Below, in pieces: positions 12,603-25,347 of a stretch of DNA of 64,000 bases. A model generated the notes under the pieces. It saw nothing but the letters and a program-made list of their open reading frames with translations, ran no database searches and was not told the DNA's origin. The stretch spans positions 23,337,165 through 23,401,164 of the forward strand of contig NC_133221.1 in assembly GCF_040436345.1 (NCBI RefSeq). Direction: 5' to 3'. Source of the DNA: Pagrus major (Eukaryota > Chordata > Actinopteri > Spariformes > Sparidae). The position numbers were made by a program, and so were the translations under genes. Each line of letters opens with the position of its first letter. The stretch's first letter is position 1.

Positions 12603-14239
12603 GAAACCTGAAGTTAACTGGGTTAGCCCTGTGAGCATGTGTGATTTGTCCCACATAGTACATTATAATGGCACCAAACTTTAGATAGAAGCAGTGAGGG
12701 AGGGGAAACGCAGGGCAATCTGAAACATGTATCAGTTATTTCAAGACTCAAGGTTAATTTAGTCATTTTACAAACCGGGTGGCAAAACAAAATTTAGCTT
12801 AAGCTCTTTTAGGCTACAAAAGAGCAATCCTATTCTATGGAGTGGAGCTACCTGGGAAAAGAAGCTGCTTTCAGTCTACTTTTCATTTTTCTTTTCTTTC
12901 ATTTCATTTCTTTGTCACTGACTGAATGCAAATAGAGAGCAATAAGGGAGCAAGCAAGAGAAAAAATATTGGGAAGAAACGAAACGGTACAAAAATGAAC
13001 TAAACATGAAGGAAGGAAAAAGAGTGATGATAGAATACTTATATAAGCATGAAAAGTAATAAGAGGAGAAACAACAGTCTTGGTAAAGATGGCATCAGAA
13101 ATACAAACAGCCAATGTCATGTTTCATAAACTCAAATTCACACATTGCATCTGTATGAAGTTAAATGTAAAATGTAAAAGCAGCAGAACTGACAGTTTTC
13201 ATACTGGTTTACTCACGAAAACAAGAATGAAATAAGAGTTTATGGAGAAATACAGGATGAGATGGGAGGAAAAAGGCAGCAAGGAGTTTCAATTCAGACC
13301 ACTAATCCGGCATTCATGTGTATTTACACAGTCAGCAGAGGGCCTCATTTATAAATTATCAAAACTGTCTCTCACATAATCCTGGACTACGCTGTATAAT
13401 CCTTGCATAAGAGCAAATAAAATCATCACTATCCACAGGATTCACAGCCTGTTAAATGAATAGAATTATTAGCTTAATCAATTATTTAAGCTTGAAATGA
13501 CCCACAGAAATATGATGTAGCCCACTGAATTAAGAATTAAACTCAGGTTTTCAAGAAGCAAATTAGTTATAAATGAGGTCCAAAAGAAGGAAGTGATGAT
13601 CAGCAGAAAAGGGGGATGGAAACAGGAATCCAAGCGAGAGGAAGGGATGCAAACTATGAAAAAGGGCAAAGACAAATGGCACGTCACATTACCAAGGTTG
13701 TATCTCCTCTGATGAATCACTGTGAACAGCACATACTGTATATACGTGCAGTGTGTGGGTCATTATCGGACTTATGGTGGCCTGAGGGCAGTGTGTGGTA
13801 GTGGAGCATGAGGGGATTTATCTATAGAACAACAGTATCAGTATGTACATGTACAAGAGACAAATACACAGTGGGAGAGTCTCATGGTTATTTTAATTCT
13901 GCAGACAGGAAAGACACAGAAACTGTAGGCTGACAGATGTGTGTAGGAGAGTTTGACAGTATTCTTTACATTTAGATGGGCGAATACACTTGAGGATCCG
14001 AGATATACTGTATGTAGAGATTGTTGAGGATAGGAAGGAGTGTCCTGTGAAGTTGAGCCAGCTTGTGCACCGTTGCTAGACTGATTTTTATTTGCTTTCA
14101 TTAACAGAATTCTTCTATTTTTACAATTGAAAACAAGATGAGTTAATTACCCACCTTCTTTCTTTAGCCCATAAGAACCCATGGTGGCCAAAAATGGGTC
14201 TGGGTTCTTATGGGTTAGACTCATTATTTTTGGACTCCT

Positions 14240-14760
14240 CACACTACTGCTAAAACCATGCGAGTCATCATGAAGCTGTTCGGTTTCCAGCTGAAAAATG
14301 TCATCAAGATTCAGCCCAGTCACCAGGATAAAATGTTGGCAGTTAATGTTTCTCCAAACTAGATTCACGTTACATGTTAATGACCTGAATTTCTTATCAG
14401 GAGGTGCAGTTACAGGCGAAAAGGCTGCCAAGCCAGTGACAGCGGCAAGACTTTGTTTCAACATTAGTAAGTGTGAAACAACAGGATAACTTTTAACGAG
14501 GGGCCGCAGCGTTTCAACATTTGTAAACATGCCACTACTGGATATTTTTAAGGAGACATGGGGACAATTTCCAGCCATGTTTGTGTTGACAATAACCTGA
14601 TATTTTTGACAGAAAGTCAGGACATCTCCAGCCATGTTTGTGGTGAACAAAACAGGTATTTAAAGCCAAAACATGATGTTTTCCTAACATGTTTTTTTGT
14701 GCCTAAACCAAACCATAACCTAAGCACAACATTTATCCTGGCGAATGGGTCGCAAGATTT
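14240..14760. repeat. dispersed repeat, copy 2 (GATAAAATGTTGGCA type)
   Basis: Related to the copy at 4630 through GGATAAAATGTTGGCAGT. It contains two near copies of CCAGCCATGTTTGTG (about 14571 and 14627). The 167-codon minus-strand open frame over it follows the repeat and is not a gene. Confidence 0.4.
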
Positions 14761-16674
14761 TTAGTCTCCATAAAGTAAATGGATGGATAAGTACTTGAAC
14801 TTCCAAAACCAGGAGCACTAAAATTAGGACAGGCAAACTTTAGCTCTATATGTGAGTATATGACACATTGACAGCACAGAATAAAGAGATATAAGGGCAC
14901 TAAGCAGAGATATGGGAGCTGGAAAAAAATGAGAGATGAGAGGAGAAGGTCAGAGATGTTGAGGCCTGAGGGGAGAAAACATGGCAGCAAGAGAACAACC
15001 AATGGAACACATATGGAACATACCATATCTGTTATAGACAGTACATCTGTTTACAGATACGGTGAGACAGTATAAGAAAGGGAAAAATGGAAGTCCCTCA
15101 TTCTGCATCTCTCCTGCTTTAATACTGCGGTAATTAGAGCGCTGGTTAACAAGACAGTCACTGTAAATAAATCAGCATTTATAAACATCCCATAAAATGT
15201 AAAAAAAAAACTAAAAAAAACATTAAAAATAATCCACAGACCATTCAGGGACAAGCAACATTTGAAGGGATCAAACATTTCATGCAGTGAGTTTGTAAGA
15301 TATTTGATACTTGTGCACATTAACGGTTTTGTTCCAAAGTGAGATATTCACCTAAAAAAAGAAGAAAAAACAACACCAACTTACAAAATAGTGTGGAGCA
15401 CAAAGTAAAAACAAGCTATGGCACATTTTAAAGACAGCAGTTAATTGAAATGGCAACACATTTTAGGTCATTATTTTCCCATACCAAAATTTATAAATAA
15501 CATTTTTGGCATAAAACTCTTAATATATATTATTTTCATGCCATTTCATGCATTTCCTAACGTTGTGGCACAATGCCCTTAATGCTGCTAATGTGTGGCA
15601 TTTGCCAATAACTTATGAACACCTGTTACATTTGATACATGTTGGTTGATACTGAACATTTGTGATTTGTCAAGCAGGATAACTAATCGGGAGCTCTGTT
15701 TAATAATATGAACACAGCAATTAAGACTCATATGCAGAATATATATTCTGTACAGATCTCTTTTTTTAACTGACAATAAATATTCATGTGGCACTGATAA
15801 ATACAAGGTGGGTAACATACATGAAATGGGACCTCACAGTTGAACAAGGCTTTAAAAAATGTCCTCAGGCAGTGACTAAGACACTTAAACGTGTTGCAAA
15901 GGGTGGAGTCTGTTTAGCAGGGCCGTAATGTAATAAAAATTAGGCTATTTAGAAAGTTTAAAACATCTAATTACAGATTAGATGCAATGTCCTGACTACT
16001 AGTTGGATTTTGGCACCAAAATCATAGTAAAAAGCTCAAAGGGCGTAACTAGAGTAACTGAGGCACAGGTTGGGCCCATTTGGGTGATTCAATTTGATTC
16101 AAAAACCAAAGTGTAAAAATGACAATTCATTGTTTTAACGGGGGTTGCACTATTACTCAACTAGGAAGGTTAACATCCCAGAGTCTCCAGGGTTTGTTAC
16201 CATGGGACAGAGCCTCGCTAGCTATTTTGCCATTGCTCTTGGTCTCTATGCTAAGCTAACCAGCTGCTTGCGATGGCTTCATATTTACTGTACAGACATC
16301 AGAGTGCTATCAGTCTCTCCCAGACGAAAATAGCTCCCAAAATGTTTACTGACGTCACATTACATAATTTATGGGTAATTCTTTAAATATTCCAGTATGA
16401 CCAGCTACAAGTTATCAGACTGACAATGAGCTTTAGAAGCTACATAGTGGGCGGGCAAAACTGTATATCATAATTGCTGTAACAGTCTCCAACTGTACCA
16501 TAACACTGCCAAAGAGAGGGAAACATGGTGATGTGACTTCGTAGGACCTATTTTCATTGCTAAAGGAAGTGGGTACGTGATGAGGCTACACTTGCAAAAC
16601 ATAGGTGAGTATTTGTGGGATAGGTGGGGTGGTAGGGCTAACAGTGACCACAGGATGAGTGAGCTATGTTGAGG

Positions 16675-19600
16675 CTATAGTTGCCTGATGGGGGGAAGGT
16701 TAAGGGTGTCCAGAGCGCTGTGGTAGAGCTCTCTCAAGGCTCTTAACAGATACAGACGACTAAACATCTGGTTGAAGAGATGAGGCAACGGCTCCTGGAG
16801 ATAAAGAGAATGAAATTGATGAAATTTTGCTAACCTCCTGCTGAACTGTGTTTTTCATTCAGTAATCACATTCTGCTAGTGCCCAAAAGTCACCAGACAG
16901 GGCAATGGGTTATTAACACACTAATCTGGTGTGCAACAGTAAGGGAACACACATTCATCCACAAAAACTCACTGTCGGAGTTAAAATTTTTCTTTGCTTA
17001 TAATTTGTCTTCGGTTAATAAATGAATACATTTATACATAAACTGTACAAACACAAGACCTACTTTATTTATGAGCATGTATGAATAAATAGAAGTAAAT
17101 AGATTCTCACCCCCAGCACATGGACTCTGTTGTAGTACGAGCTGAAGTCTTTACTGAGAGACACGAGGAATTTACAGATCTGAGGAACACAAACATGGAC
17201 ACGAGTTGGATAAACATCTTAACAGCAGACTGGTTTAAAAATTTCTATTGAAGGTGCCCATTGAGCGATAATCAGTTCATGTCAATGCCCTGACCTGTTC
17301 AGTCTTAATATTGACTCTGGCCCCTCCCCCTTCACAGTCTATCGCTTGTCCTGATTGGTCCAGCAGCTCAGAGAACGTAATGAGGTAATTGAACAGGAGA
17401 AGCCACTCGCCCTGTTGGTCAAAACACAGAGATAGCATGAGAGGATTAACACTGAAATGTTGCTGTGAGGAGACTGTATAGTCTAACAGAGACACGTTAA
17501 AACAAAGGAAATCTAAACACAGCCTACAAGAGAATCAAATGGTACCTCTTCTTTCAGAGCAGAGAAGTCTAGCTGGGAGCCTTCAGGGATTTCTGGGTAC
17601 AGACCTGCAGATAAACAGTCAGAACATGTATGCTGATTCACAGAATTCAACTTGTTACATCAGTACTATACTATATTATTTACATCTAAACTGTTGCAGA
17701 AATGTTCATAAACATTTTTTTCAGGCAACAACAGCAACAACAGCACTTTCATTTAACAAGAAAATGAAGGTCACTGTTTAGTGAGTGTGGATTAGGCTTG
17801 GGTGATATCCAACATTTTATATCACAGTATTGTCCCTCCCAAATATCACAATAAACAACACTATCGTCGTACGGCAAAGATGACATGGAGCCTGATTCAA
17901 ATCCCTTGGCTCGCCATTTTCTCCTGCTATAAACCTGAAATATTGCCAAACTGGTGAGCTGGTGTTCCTCTTCGAACTTAAGTTCTCCATGTGTGTATGT
18001 TAAAGCGCTGCATGCATGCCACTACATCAGGCCAATTAACCTGTAGTAAGCTACGCTAGCCCGCAAGTCATTTTTCACCATATGCGCATTAACATATACT
18101 GTACCTCAGTTAGCCCCAACTTACTAATAGGAGAAATGGCATGTGCCTTTGGATACAATCCCTAAACAACCTTTTCATATCTGTGAATGAAATAAAGTAC
18201 TCAGAAATAGAACTGCTGGGACACTTTTAAATTATTAAATCAGGCTGTAACTGATAAGAGCATATAATCACACTGTGGCTGAACTGTTAAGATGGTCAAC
18301 TCCTGCATTTGCTGTCGCTGCTTCTTTTCAATTGTAATCCAGATTTTCTTGGCTATTAGTTAAATTTGTCTTCCATTCTGAACTGGGTAAATACTGCCAG
18401 GCCACAGTGGTCTGAATTATTGGTTGTTTGTGATGTTGATCAGTAAAATGAAACAAGAATCTCTAGCAAAGCACAACTCTCACCCTTCTCCACTCCTCTC
18501 TCGTAGCTGTCGAACAAAGTGTGCAGTCTGGCACAGTTATACATCACGAACACTCCTCCTCTGGGCCCTTTGGTGGACACGCCTCCTTCCCTCTGGACGT
18601 CCAGTGTCACCTAAACAGACAGCCATCAATCATTCTGATTGTACTAATTACATCAAAGAGGAGACAGTCATGATCACCTCTCTGTTCACACAGAAACTGA
18701 TGACAGATGAGCTCATCAAGTCACACACAGTCGTCTTAATTAATCAATACGATACACGTTGCATGTGAAGACTTACAGGACTTGTGTGGACCGTTGACAG
18801 CAGCTCAAATCTGACAGTGGCAGAGGTCATGACTCTGATGATGTCATCCCATGTCTGACCTATAAGAGGATGAGCAGGTGGGGTTTCACATCAGTTAATC
18901 ACTTCGTCTAATGGTTATTGATATCAGACAGGAGCATTTGATTACAATGACAGTCCAAACTACCTTATGTTTACACACACCTTCTACTTGATCTCCATAC
19001 TTCATCTCTGAGGCCTCCTTCATCTGACCTCTTCTCAGCCTGGAGGAGAGGAGAAAGAAACAATAGAAGCCTCAGTCACACAGATAGCTGCGCTAAAAAT
19101 ACACAGCCTCAACACAGAGATGAAGAAAATCACCATCAACGCCCACTAGCGTTCTTTTAATTTATTTTAATTAGAACTCGCATTTTACAGTGCAGGGAAG
19201 ATCCTAGTGTCATTTGTGATAATTAACATCTGTCTGGTGGAGGGCTGTGCAGGGCGAGTGGAAGCAGAGAAGAGAGGGGGAAGGAAGAAGTGTGGGAAAA
19301 AAAGTGGAGACAGGAAAGACCAAAAAACCAACAGCGAAAGACAGAAATGATGAGAAACAAGAGAAGAGACACTCCTGTAGACAAAGAAAGTGATGTGTCT
19401 TACTGCAGGTACTGTGCAGCAGTGAGGTGAGAACCAGGTGTCTTCACAGGCCCGCACACCAGATGTCTCTGCAGACACACAGAACAGACCCGGTAAAAAT
19501 AGGAACACAATGCAATACATGATTGTGTGTGTGAGTGTATGTGATTACCTGTGTATGTGTCGCTCCAGTGGCTCTCCACAGCACTGCTATCTGCTGCTGG

Positions 19601-22600
19601 CGGAACTCATCCTGACAGGAAGTCACATGTAACGCAGTTGCCATGGTTACCTAAAAAAGAGGCAGCAATGATATACAAATCAGTCCTTTTTTGTCTGTTT
19701 TTAATGAGAAAAAAGGAAATTGTTGATGCTTCTTTGTATACTGCATTTTGTGTGTGCGTGTCTCACTGAGCAGTCGGCTGTGGCGAGGTCCAGTTGAGCC
19801 AGGTGGGAAACACTGTCGCTGTGTACTGAAACAGATACACCAACAATGTCTTACCAGGAAATATTCAGTACCAACCATCTGTTATCCTACGGATCTTTTC
19901 TTTACCCAAAGGTATGGTGACACTGCCAATTTATTTAAAGAGTAGTTCAGCATTTTGAGCGATGCCACTCTCATATCTGTGCATTAAAGCTTCCCTGTGG
20001 ATGGAACAGTTCTTTTATGAGTGGGTCAGCATTTTGTTTATCTCGAAGAATCAGCTTTGCAAATGTTTTATGATTAAGTAAATGCACTTGACACGTTTGT
20101 TAGTCCTCACTGGTATACATAGGGCTTTATGGTGAGTAACACTGAATGTAAAGTCCACTTTTGTTTGTTTACATGGAAACTTCACAGGGCACATTGAATG
20201 CTGACGTTCCAGACAACTGGGAACTCTGTTATTCTTACTGGAAAAAGTCAAATGAACGCAAAGTCAAAGTCGGAATTCCTACTTGTAAAGTCAGGGCGAA
20301 TCCATCGAACCCAGCTTCGTTAAAAAGCAGTTTTCTGATGTCAAACAACAATGGCAGCACCCATGGGGAGGGGGAAGGATGTTTTTGAAGACGAAAGAAT
20401 TTGTATTAGGCTAGTGAATGGAATATTTAGACACATTTTCAAGTATAACAGTGCCATAAAATAAAATATATAATGGCATCTGTTACCTCATGTGTTGTTT
20501 CCCCTCCTCTATTTTGTTTAGAATGCAAGGAGGCTGCTCTGCTGAGGGTTCAATTGTGCGTATACTTGCCAAAGAGACGTAATTTTGTCACGGTCAGCCA
20601 AGTTTTTTGTTATCATTACGTGTCCTGCAACTAGAACGCTCGGAGGTTGGAAATTCTTACGAGGAAATTCTGACTAAGACTTTTACAAAGTAAAAATGAA
20701 CAAGCATTGGATCCTCAAAATTAATATATATATATATATAAAAAAAGCCTTTGTGGCCTAACCTGTGCAGGTACCAAGGCTGGGGTCGTATCCCAGCAGC
20801 CCCTCCTCCTGGAACACTCGTTTCAGGTTGACCCGGAGTGCTCCCTCGTTCTCCCCCTCCTCGACCTTCCTCCCTCCTCCTCCGCTGGTCCTCCTGCCTC
20901 TTTCTGTTTCCCTCTCTCTGTAGGTGGAGTTCTCCAGCGCCTCCTGAATCTTTTCCTCTCGCTCCTTGTTGGTCCAGTTGGCTGGGGTTGTTGGCCAATC
21001 AATGCCCAGAGATCGGAGAAAGGTGATGATGTCGCTGTCTTCAGGAAGCGTGGGGCAGTAGGACACTGCGAACCTGAGAAAGATGACGAGATATGTACCG
21101 ATCACAACAGCATTTTCAATCTCCGGCTGCAACTAACAAGTATATTATAAGCAATTCATCTGTTTTTTTAACTGATTAAACATGTCAGAATATATTGAAA
21201 AATGCCCACTTTGAATTTGATTTTGGCTCTCCAGAAACCTATGGGTGACAAAACAGCAGCTTTGCCACTGTTTTTTACAGTCAATAGAATGAACCCACAG
21301 ACTCACCCCTGTCTTCTCAACAGCGCCCCCATGTGGTCAGCCAACAGAACAGTCCTCAGCTGGCCCAAAGTCAGTGTATCAGGGGTGGGTGTGTTGGGTT
21401 TAGGATGCAACGCGGGGCAGTTCAGCACCACACAGCCTTGCCTCTGACTCGAGGGCTTCAGGTACTCTGTGGCTCCTCCTGCCAGGACGGCCCTGAAGGC
21501 TGCAGCCCGATCCACCCTCACCCTCAGCCCCTCGCACATGACCTCCCCGCCAGCCACAGGGAGAACCCCACTGCCACGGAGGGACAGGACCCTGGACATC
21601 ACTGCTGGTGGGACCTGGATAAATTGAGGGAATGATTAGAGACTCATATACACGCACGTATGGACAGAAGTACGTGAGAGTATCTAAGATGGGTAATACG
21701 TGAGAGAAAAATACTGAATTTCAGGTCATTACATATGCATATAAATTGGTATTTTGAGATTTGCAACTAGTATATTATTCAATACTTAAAACTAAGAAAC
21801 AGTAAACATGTTTGTTTGAGGGTTTAATTTTTTTTGCTCTTAAGTGGGCTCTGTGTAAGAATTTTAGTTGAAAACAATTAATAATTAACTAAAATTAAAC
21901 AGAATATGAATAAATAGCAGTTTTGACAGTATGATACCTATGTTTTCTGTTGTAGGATATCTACTAAAGTTAAACCAGTTAGCCCTGGCCCATCCTGGTC
22001 CAAAGCTCCTATGCAAGTGAATTAAATATTAAGACCTGGTTCTCCGAGCTCCCATCCATATCGCTAGCTGCACGGCTAACTCAGTTCACCAGCTAAGGGC
22101 GGCTACAGATAGCAGCAGTTAGCTTCATATGATGCCCACTATTTGTTGTGAATATGAATTAGAAGTATAAGTTTATATATAAAAGCATAAAACTACTACA
22201 TGAAAATAAACCCAGCTTCCTCCTACACAAGGAAGCAGGAACACGCCCACAGATGTAACGTGCCAGATGTGGGGGCAGAATGATGCATGTGTACAGATAT
22301 TTTTCAGGCTGACATTATCTCCATCAAATCTTGTCTAACAAGCAACGGAAGAGGCCTTCCCAGCGTGCAGCTGTGCGCCTCTGTCTGACCCATATAGCGC
22401 GGCCACTCGTGGGTTAATGATTACTGCCGCAGGCTGGTAGTGTCTGGTCGATCATGATGGGGCAAAGTCAGCGAATGAGGCTGAGCAGCTCAGGATATTT
22501 GGGTCTCAATCAGACATATTCGTTATAAGGCTTCAGGTGTCATTCATCAGAGCCAGTGTGAACCTTGAGTGGACGCAGCTGAGCCTCATAACGCAGATAG

Positions 22601-23164
22601 TCCCCGTCCTCCGCTCCTATTGGCCGAGTCACGGTCCAAACGGTTCACTTAAATATTACTGCGCTGATTAAAATGTTAGCAAACAGCTTCAGCAGCTCGA
22701 CAGACACTACTCTGCTAAGCGGAGGAATACAATGTAGACTTTCTTACATCCAGCTATGTCTAGCATCGGCGGTGTTACTAGCTACATGTGAGTGTTCCTA
22801 AAACGGGCTGTTCAGCTGAGAGCCCCTCGCGGTAACTGGAATTGTACTAGCTTGTTACATAAAACACCGCGAAATGAGCATTAACGACGTTAAAGTGATG
22901 ACAGAGCCAACAGGTATCAGCCAAACCAACCTGCCCGTCCGCATACAGCGTGTTGAGCATCGTGGTCGGCGACAAGAAGTCCCTGTTACGCAGATTTTTA
23001 GCGCTGCTCTCCTTAAACCAAAGCTTCTCCGGGTCGGGGAATATCCTCTCGCCGTTTTCCCGGCTCGAGTCGGAGACATTTTCACGCTTCCCCCGAAGTG
23101 CGGAGCTCAGCGCCCGGACGGTGGGAGTGATCCGGAGGGGCGAAGACTCCTCGATATTCTCCAT
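16675..23164 (-). CDS. dalrd3: DALR anticodon-binding domain-containing protein 3, 13 coding exons
   Basis: Known of the family: DALRD3 resembles the C-terminal part of arginyl-tRNA synthetase, binds certain tRNA-Arg species and recruits METTL2 for 3-methylcytidine at position 32. Coding exons in transcript order: 23164-22931, 21614-21307, 21073-20763, 19825-19767, 19650-19549, 19468-19404, 19039-18981, 18859-18777, 18610-18484, 17604-17546, 17411-17295, 17179-17111, 16794-16675. All have AG/GT borders and matching phases and sum to 1713 nt (570 aa; human about 543). Recognised segments: RNRDFL in exon 1, [10 protein letters not shown] in exon 2, GYDPSL in exon 3, LVCGPVK in exon 6, [10 protein letters not shown] in exon 9, GEWLLLFN in exon 11, [12 protein letters not shown] in exon 12. 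The DALR helical domain covers roughly residues 425-570. The start is the first ATG of the open frame; the frame stays open for 10 codons upstream, so an earlier start or a 5' exon is possible. Residues 232-258 are a low-complexity charged/glycine insert. Introns hold only repeats, for example a fish repeat near 17790. Confidence 0.95.
20724..20741. repeat. (TA)n repeat in a dalrd3 intron
   Basis: Short TA array immediately 3' (minus strand) of dalrd3 exon 3. A similar (TA)n lies at 29883-29903. Confidence 0.8.
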
Positions 23165-23900
23165 CACCACTCCAACACTGACAGGTGAGCTCACTACCAG
23201 GCTTTCAACACATCCACACCCTGCTCATATCTTATGTTCACACGCCGTCACGCTGGTTGGTGCTGATGCAGGCTGTGCTAAGCTTCAACACGGTCGTATT
23301 GCATGTCAGTTTCCAGCCGTACGGTTGATCACTGGTCGATGTCAGATATTGGCTGTAAAGGAGGACTGCATTGGCTGTTTTTGCATGGCGGAACCACTGA
23401 AATGTAATTCGTGTTTCTTCCGAGGTGAATCTCCGTGTGGGACCTGCTCCTAATAGCGCCCTCCATTGTGTGGCAGAGTAACTGCAATCTTCATCATTTG
23501 ACCAAAAGAGGAGAAAAACATGTCTGTAATATGTTTAATAATCCTTTACCTTGCAAGCAGATCTGTGATCGGAAATTATTTAATTTATTTAATGATGATG
23601 ATAATCAGTTATGGTATTTTAGTAAAATTAATATTTTGGTCTTCGGTTGAGTTCAGTTGTCGAGCTGTATTCTTAAACATCTATAGGTCATCTAAATACT
23701 AGTCAACCTATTTTAATGACTGCTGTCTATTATGAGAGAGAATCGTGAGGTTCACTGCAAGCCTTGCCAACATCAGTAACTGTCTTCACTGAAGCTCTTG
23801 TGGCTAAATTAGGAGAAAAAACCCTGCTGTTATGACAGCCTATCAATACCCATGGTTTTGGAATAAGATGTCCAGCATATGGGTGTTTAATGTCCTCATA

Positions 23901-23904
<4 letters not shown>

Positions 23905-23948
<44 letters not shown>

Positions 23949-23951
23949 CGG

Positions 23952-23986
<35 letters not shown>

Positions 23987-24000
23987 TGTGTGCGCGCGCG
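23905..24000. repeat. compound (GT)n/(GC)n microsatellite
   Basis: GT arrays interrupted by GGGCGGGC and ending in GTGTGCGCGCGC. Alternating purine-pyrimidine over 90 bp could adopt Z-DNA. It lies between dalrd3 and the Myb/SANT gene. Confidence 0.9.
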
Positions 24001-24167
24001 CAACATAAATATCATGTCAATTGTGAGCTGTGCCATAAGTAATGTCACTACTGCTACTACTCAAAATAATGATAGCACAGAGTGCCCAACCCTCATGGGT
24101 TTTAATAGAACACCAAAGGTGAAGTTGCAGCTCATTTCATCACCAAATTGCAGGTTATTTTGCAGAT

Positions 24168-24192
24168 GTATGTATGTATGTATGTATGTATA
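24168..24192. repeat. (TATG)n tetranucleotide repeat
   Basis: Five to six copies of TATG between two non-coding stretches. Confidence 0.8.
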
Positions 24193-24528
24193 CATACTGC
24201 CTTCTCTCACAAGTTTGGCAAGCAAAATATGCAACGAGAAAGGTTCCCCTCCTAAAGCACCGCTCGGGTTTTCATAATCATCCAACCAAAAGAATTTAGC
24301 ATAAATGGAGGACATTTTAGTTTTAAAAAGAAAAAGTACATCCCACATCCATGTAGACAGGGCAGTATATAGAGCTGGAGTGATAGTTATTAAATTGATT
24401 GGTTTATCAACAGAAAGCAACGATTTTGTGGAATAATCATTCAAGTCACTCTTAAAGCAACCAAAAATTCACTGATTCCAGTTTCTGAAATATAAATATT
24501 TGCTTCCTTCACTGTGCACAACAATCTT

Positions 24529-24578
24529 GTGTGTGTGTGTGTGTGTGTGTGTCTGTGTGTGTGTCTGTGTGTGTGTAG
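24529..24578. repeat. (GT)n microsatellite, interrupted by CT
   Basis: GT repeat of about 50 bp with periodic TCTG interruptions. Confidence 0.85.
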
Positions 24579-25018
24579 AGTTTTATACTAGAAGGCTGTT
24601 CTTAAATTAGTCTGCTGAAGGGGGAGGTTTTTCTGAGTTTAAGATGCAAGTACACACTAACTTTGTAACATCACAACTAGTGTGGTTCAGTATACAACTA
24701 ACAAGTGTGATGTGGAAAACTGAAACCTTCAGTGCTCATACACTGAGAATAGACTTTTCAGTGAAGTATGAGACATGCTGCATCCATAATTTGTGGTGGG
24801 TGATCCTAAAATAAAAAGTTATTTGTTTTACTGTAGTGATTTAATATGACTATGACTTGTTGTGGCATAATTAATAGTGAAATAGTAAAACTTAAAAAAT
24901 ATTTAAAAAAACTAATTTGAAAAGGGCACTACCATAAACACGAGAATATGTTCATACTTTTTGTAGCTACTTTTTAAAAATGATTTATATTCCGTGAAGA
25001 CCCGCCCTAGCCTGCGTT

Positions 25019-25051
25019 TGATTGGCTCCCCCTACGAACACTAGCCAATCA
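25019..25051 (+). promoter_or_regulatory. paired inverted CCAAT boxes upstream of the Myb/SANT gene
   Basis: TGATTGGCT (25019-25027) and AGCCAATCA (25043-25051) are exact reverse complements 15 bp apart. They lie about 300 bp before the ATG at 25348, in a locally G+C-rich, CpG-bearing stretch. Inverted CCAAT pairs are common NF-Y sites in TATA-less vertebrate promoters. Confidence 0.5.
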
Positions 25052-25347
25052 GAAGCGGAGTAAGGCGAGCCTCGCTGAATGCGGGTGGGGTAGTCTGTTG
25101 CAGATAACACGATAACGAGGTCACGTTGCGAAACGGTCCCATTTTGTGAAATTGTGGTCGGGTTTATGCACCAAAACTGTTATGGCCCCAGAACACGTCC
25201 ACAAGTGTAATTCGAGCTAGCGGAAATACGCTAATTTTGAGCCCGGTTTGTTCCGGCGCATGACAGTGACGTACAAAGCGCAAAGATACAAGGGAGGTGT
25301 TTGTAATAAGTTGAGACGCTCCATCGGTACAGTTTTTCACGATAGCT

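Larger units (their letters stand above)
7891..16674. other. gene-poor stretch downstream of dalrd3
   Basis: No coding exon could be supported. It holds several dispersed repeats (8250, 11140, 12290, 14240, and a CATGGGACAGAGCCTCGCTA repeat near 16200), microsatellites, a short hairpin at 14166-14218, and an A+T-rich, possibly conserved block at about 11690-12060. The dalrd3 3' UTR occupies the right end; no clear AATAAA was found for it. Confidence 0.5.
23165..25018. other. intergenic spacer between divergent dalrd3 and Myb/SANT genes
   Basis: G+C-rich with CpGs next to dalrd3 (22900-23450, its probable promoter and first exon), then A+T-rich with microsatellites and a repeat fragment near 24380. 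No gene seen. Confidence 0.5.

Noticed and set aside
14147-14650. 167-codon minus-strand open frame
   Set aside because: Coincides with a dispersed repeat containing duplicated sub-units; no start context, splice support or known domain.
21615-22930. miR-425/miR-191 hairpins expected in DALRD3 intron 1
   Set aside because: Human DALRD3 hosts these microRNAs, but I could not find either mature sequence in this intron on the transcribed strand.
23906-24277. Open frame beginning in the GT repeat
   Set aside because: Its start is (Cys-Val)n from the microsatellite; the remainder is non-coding.
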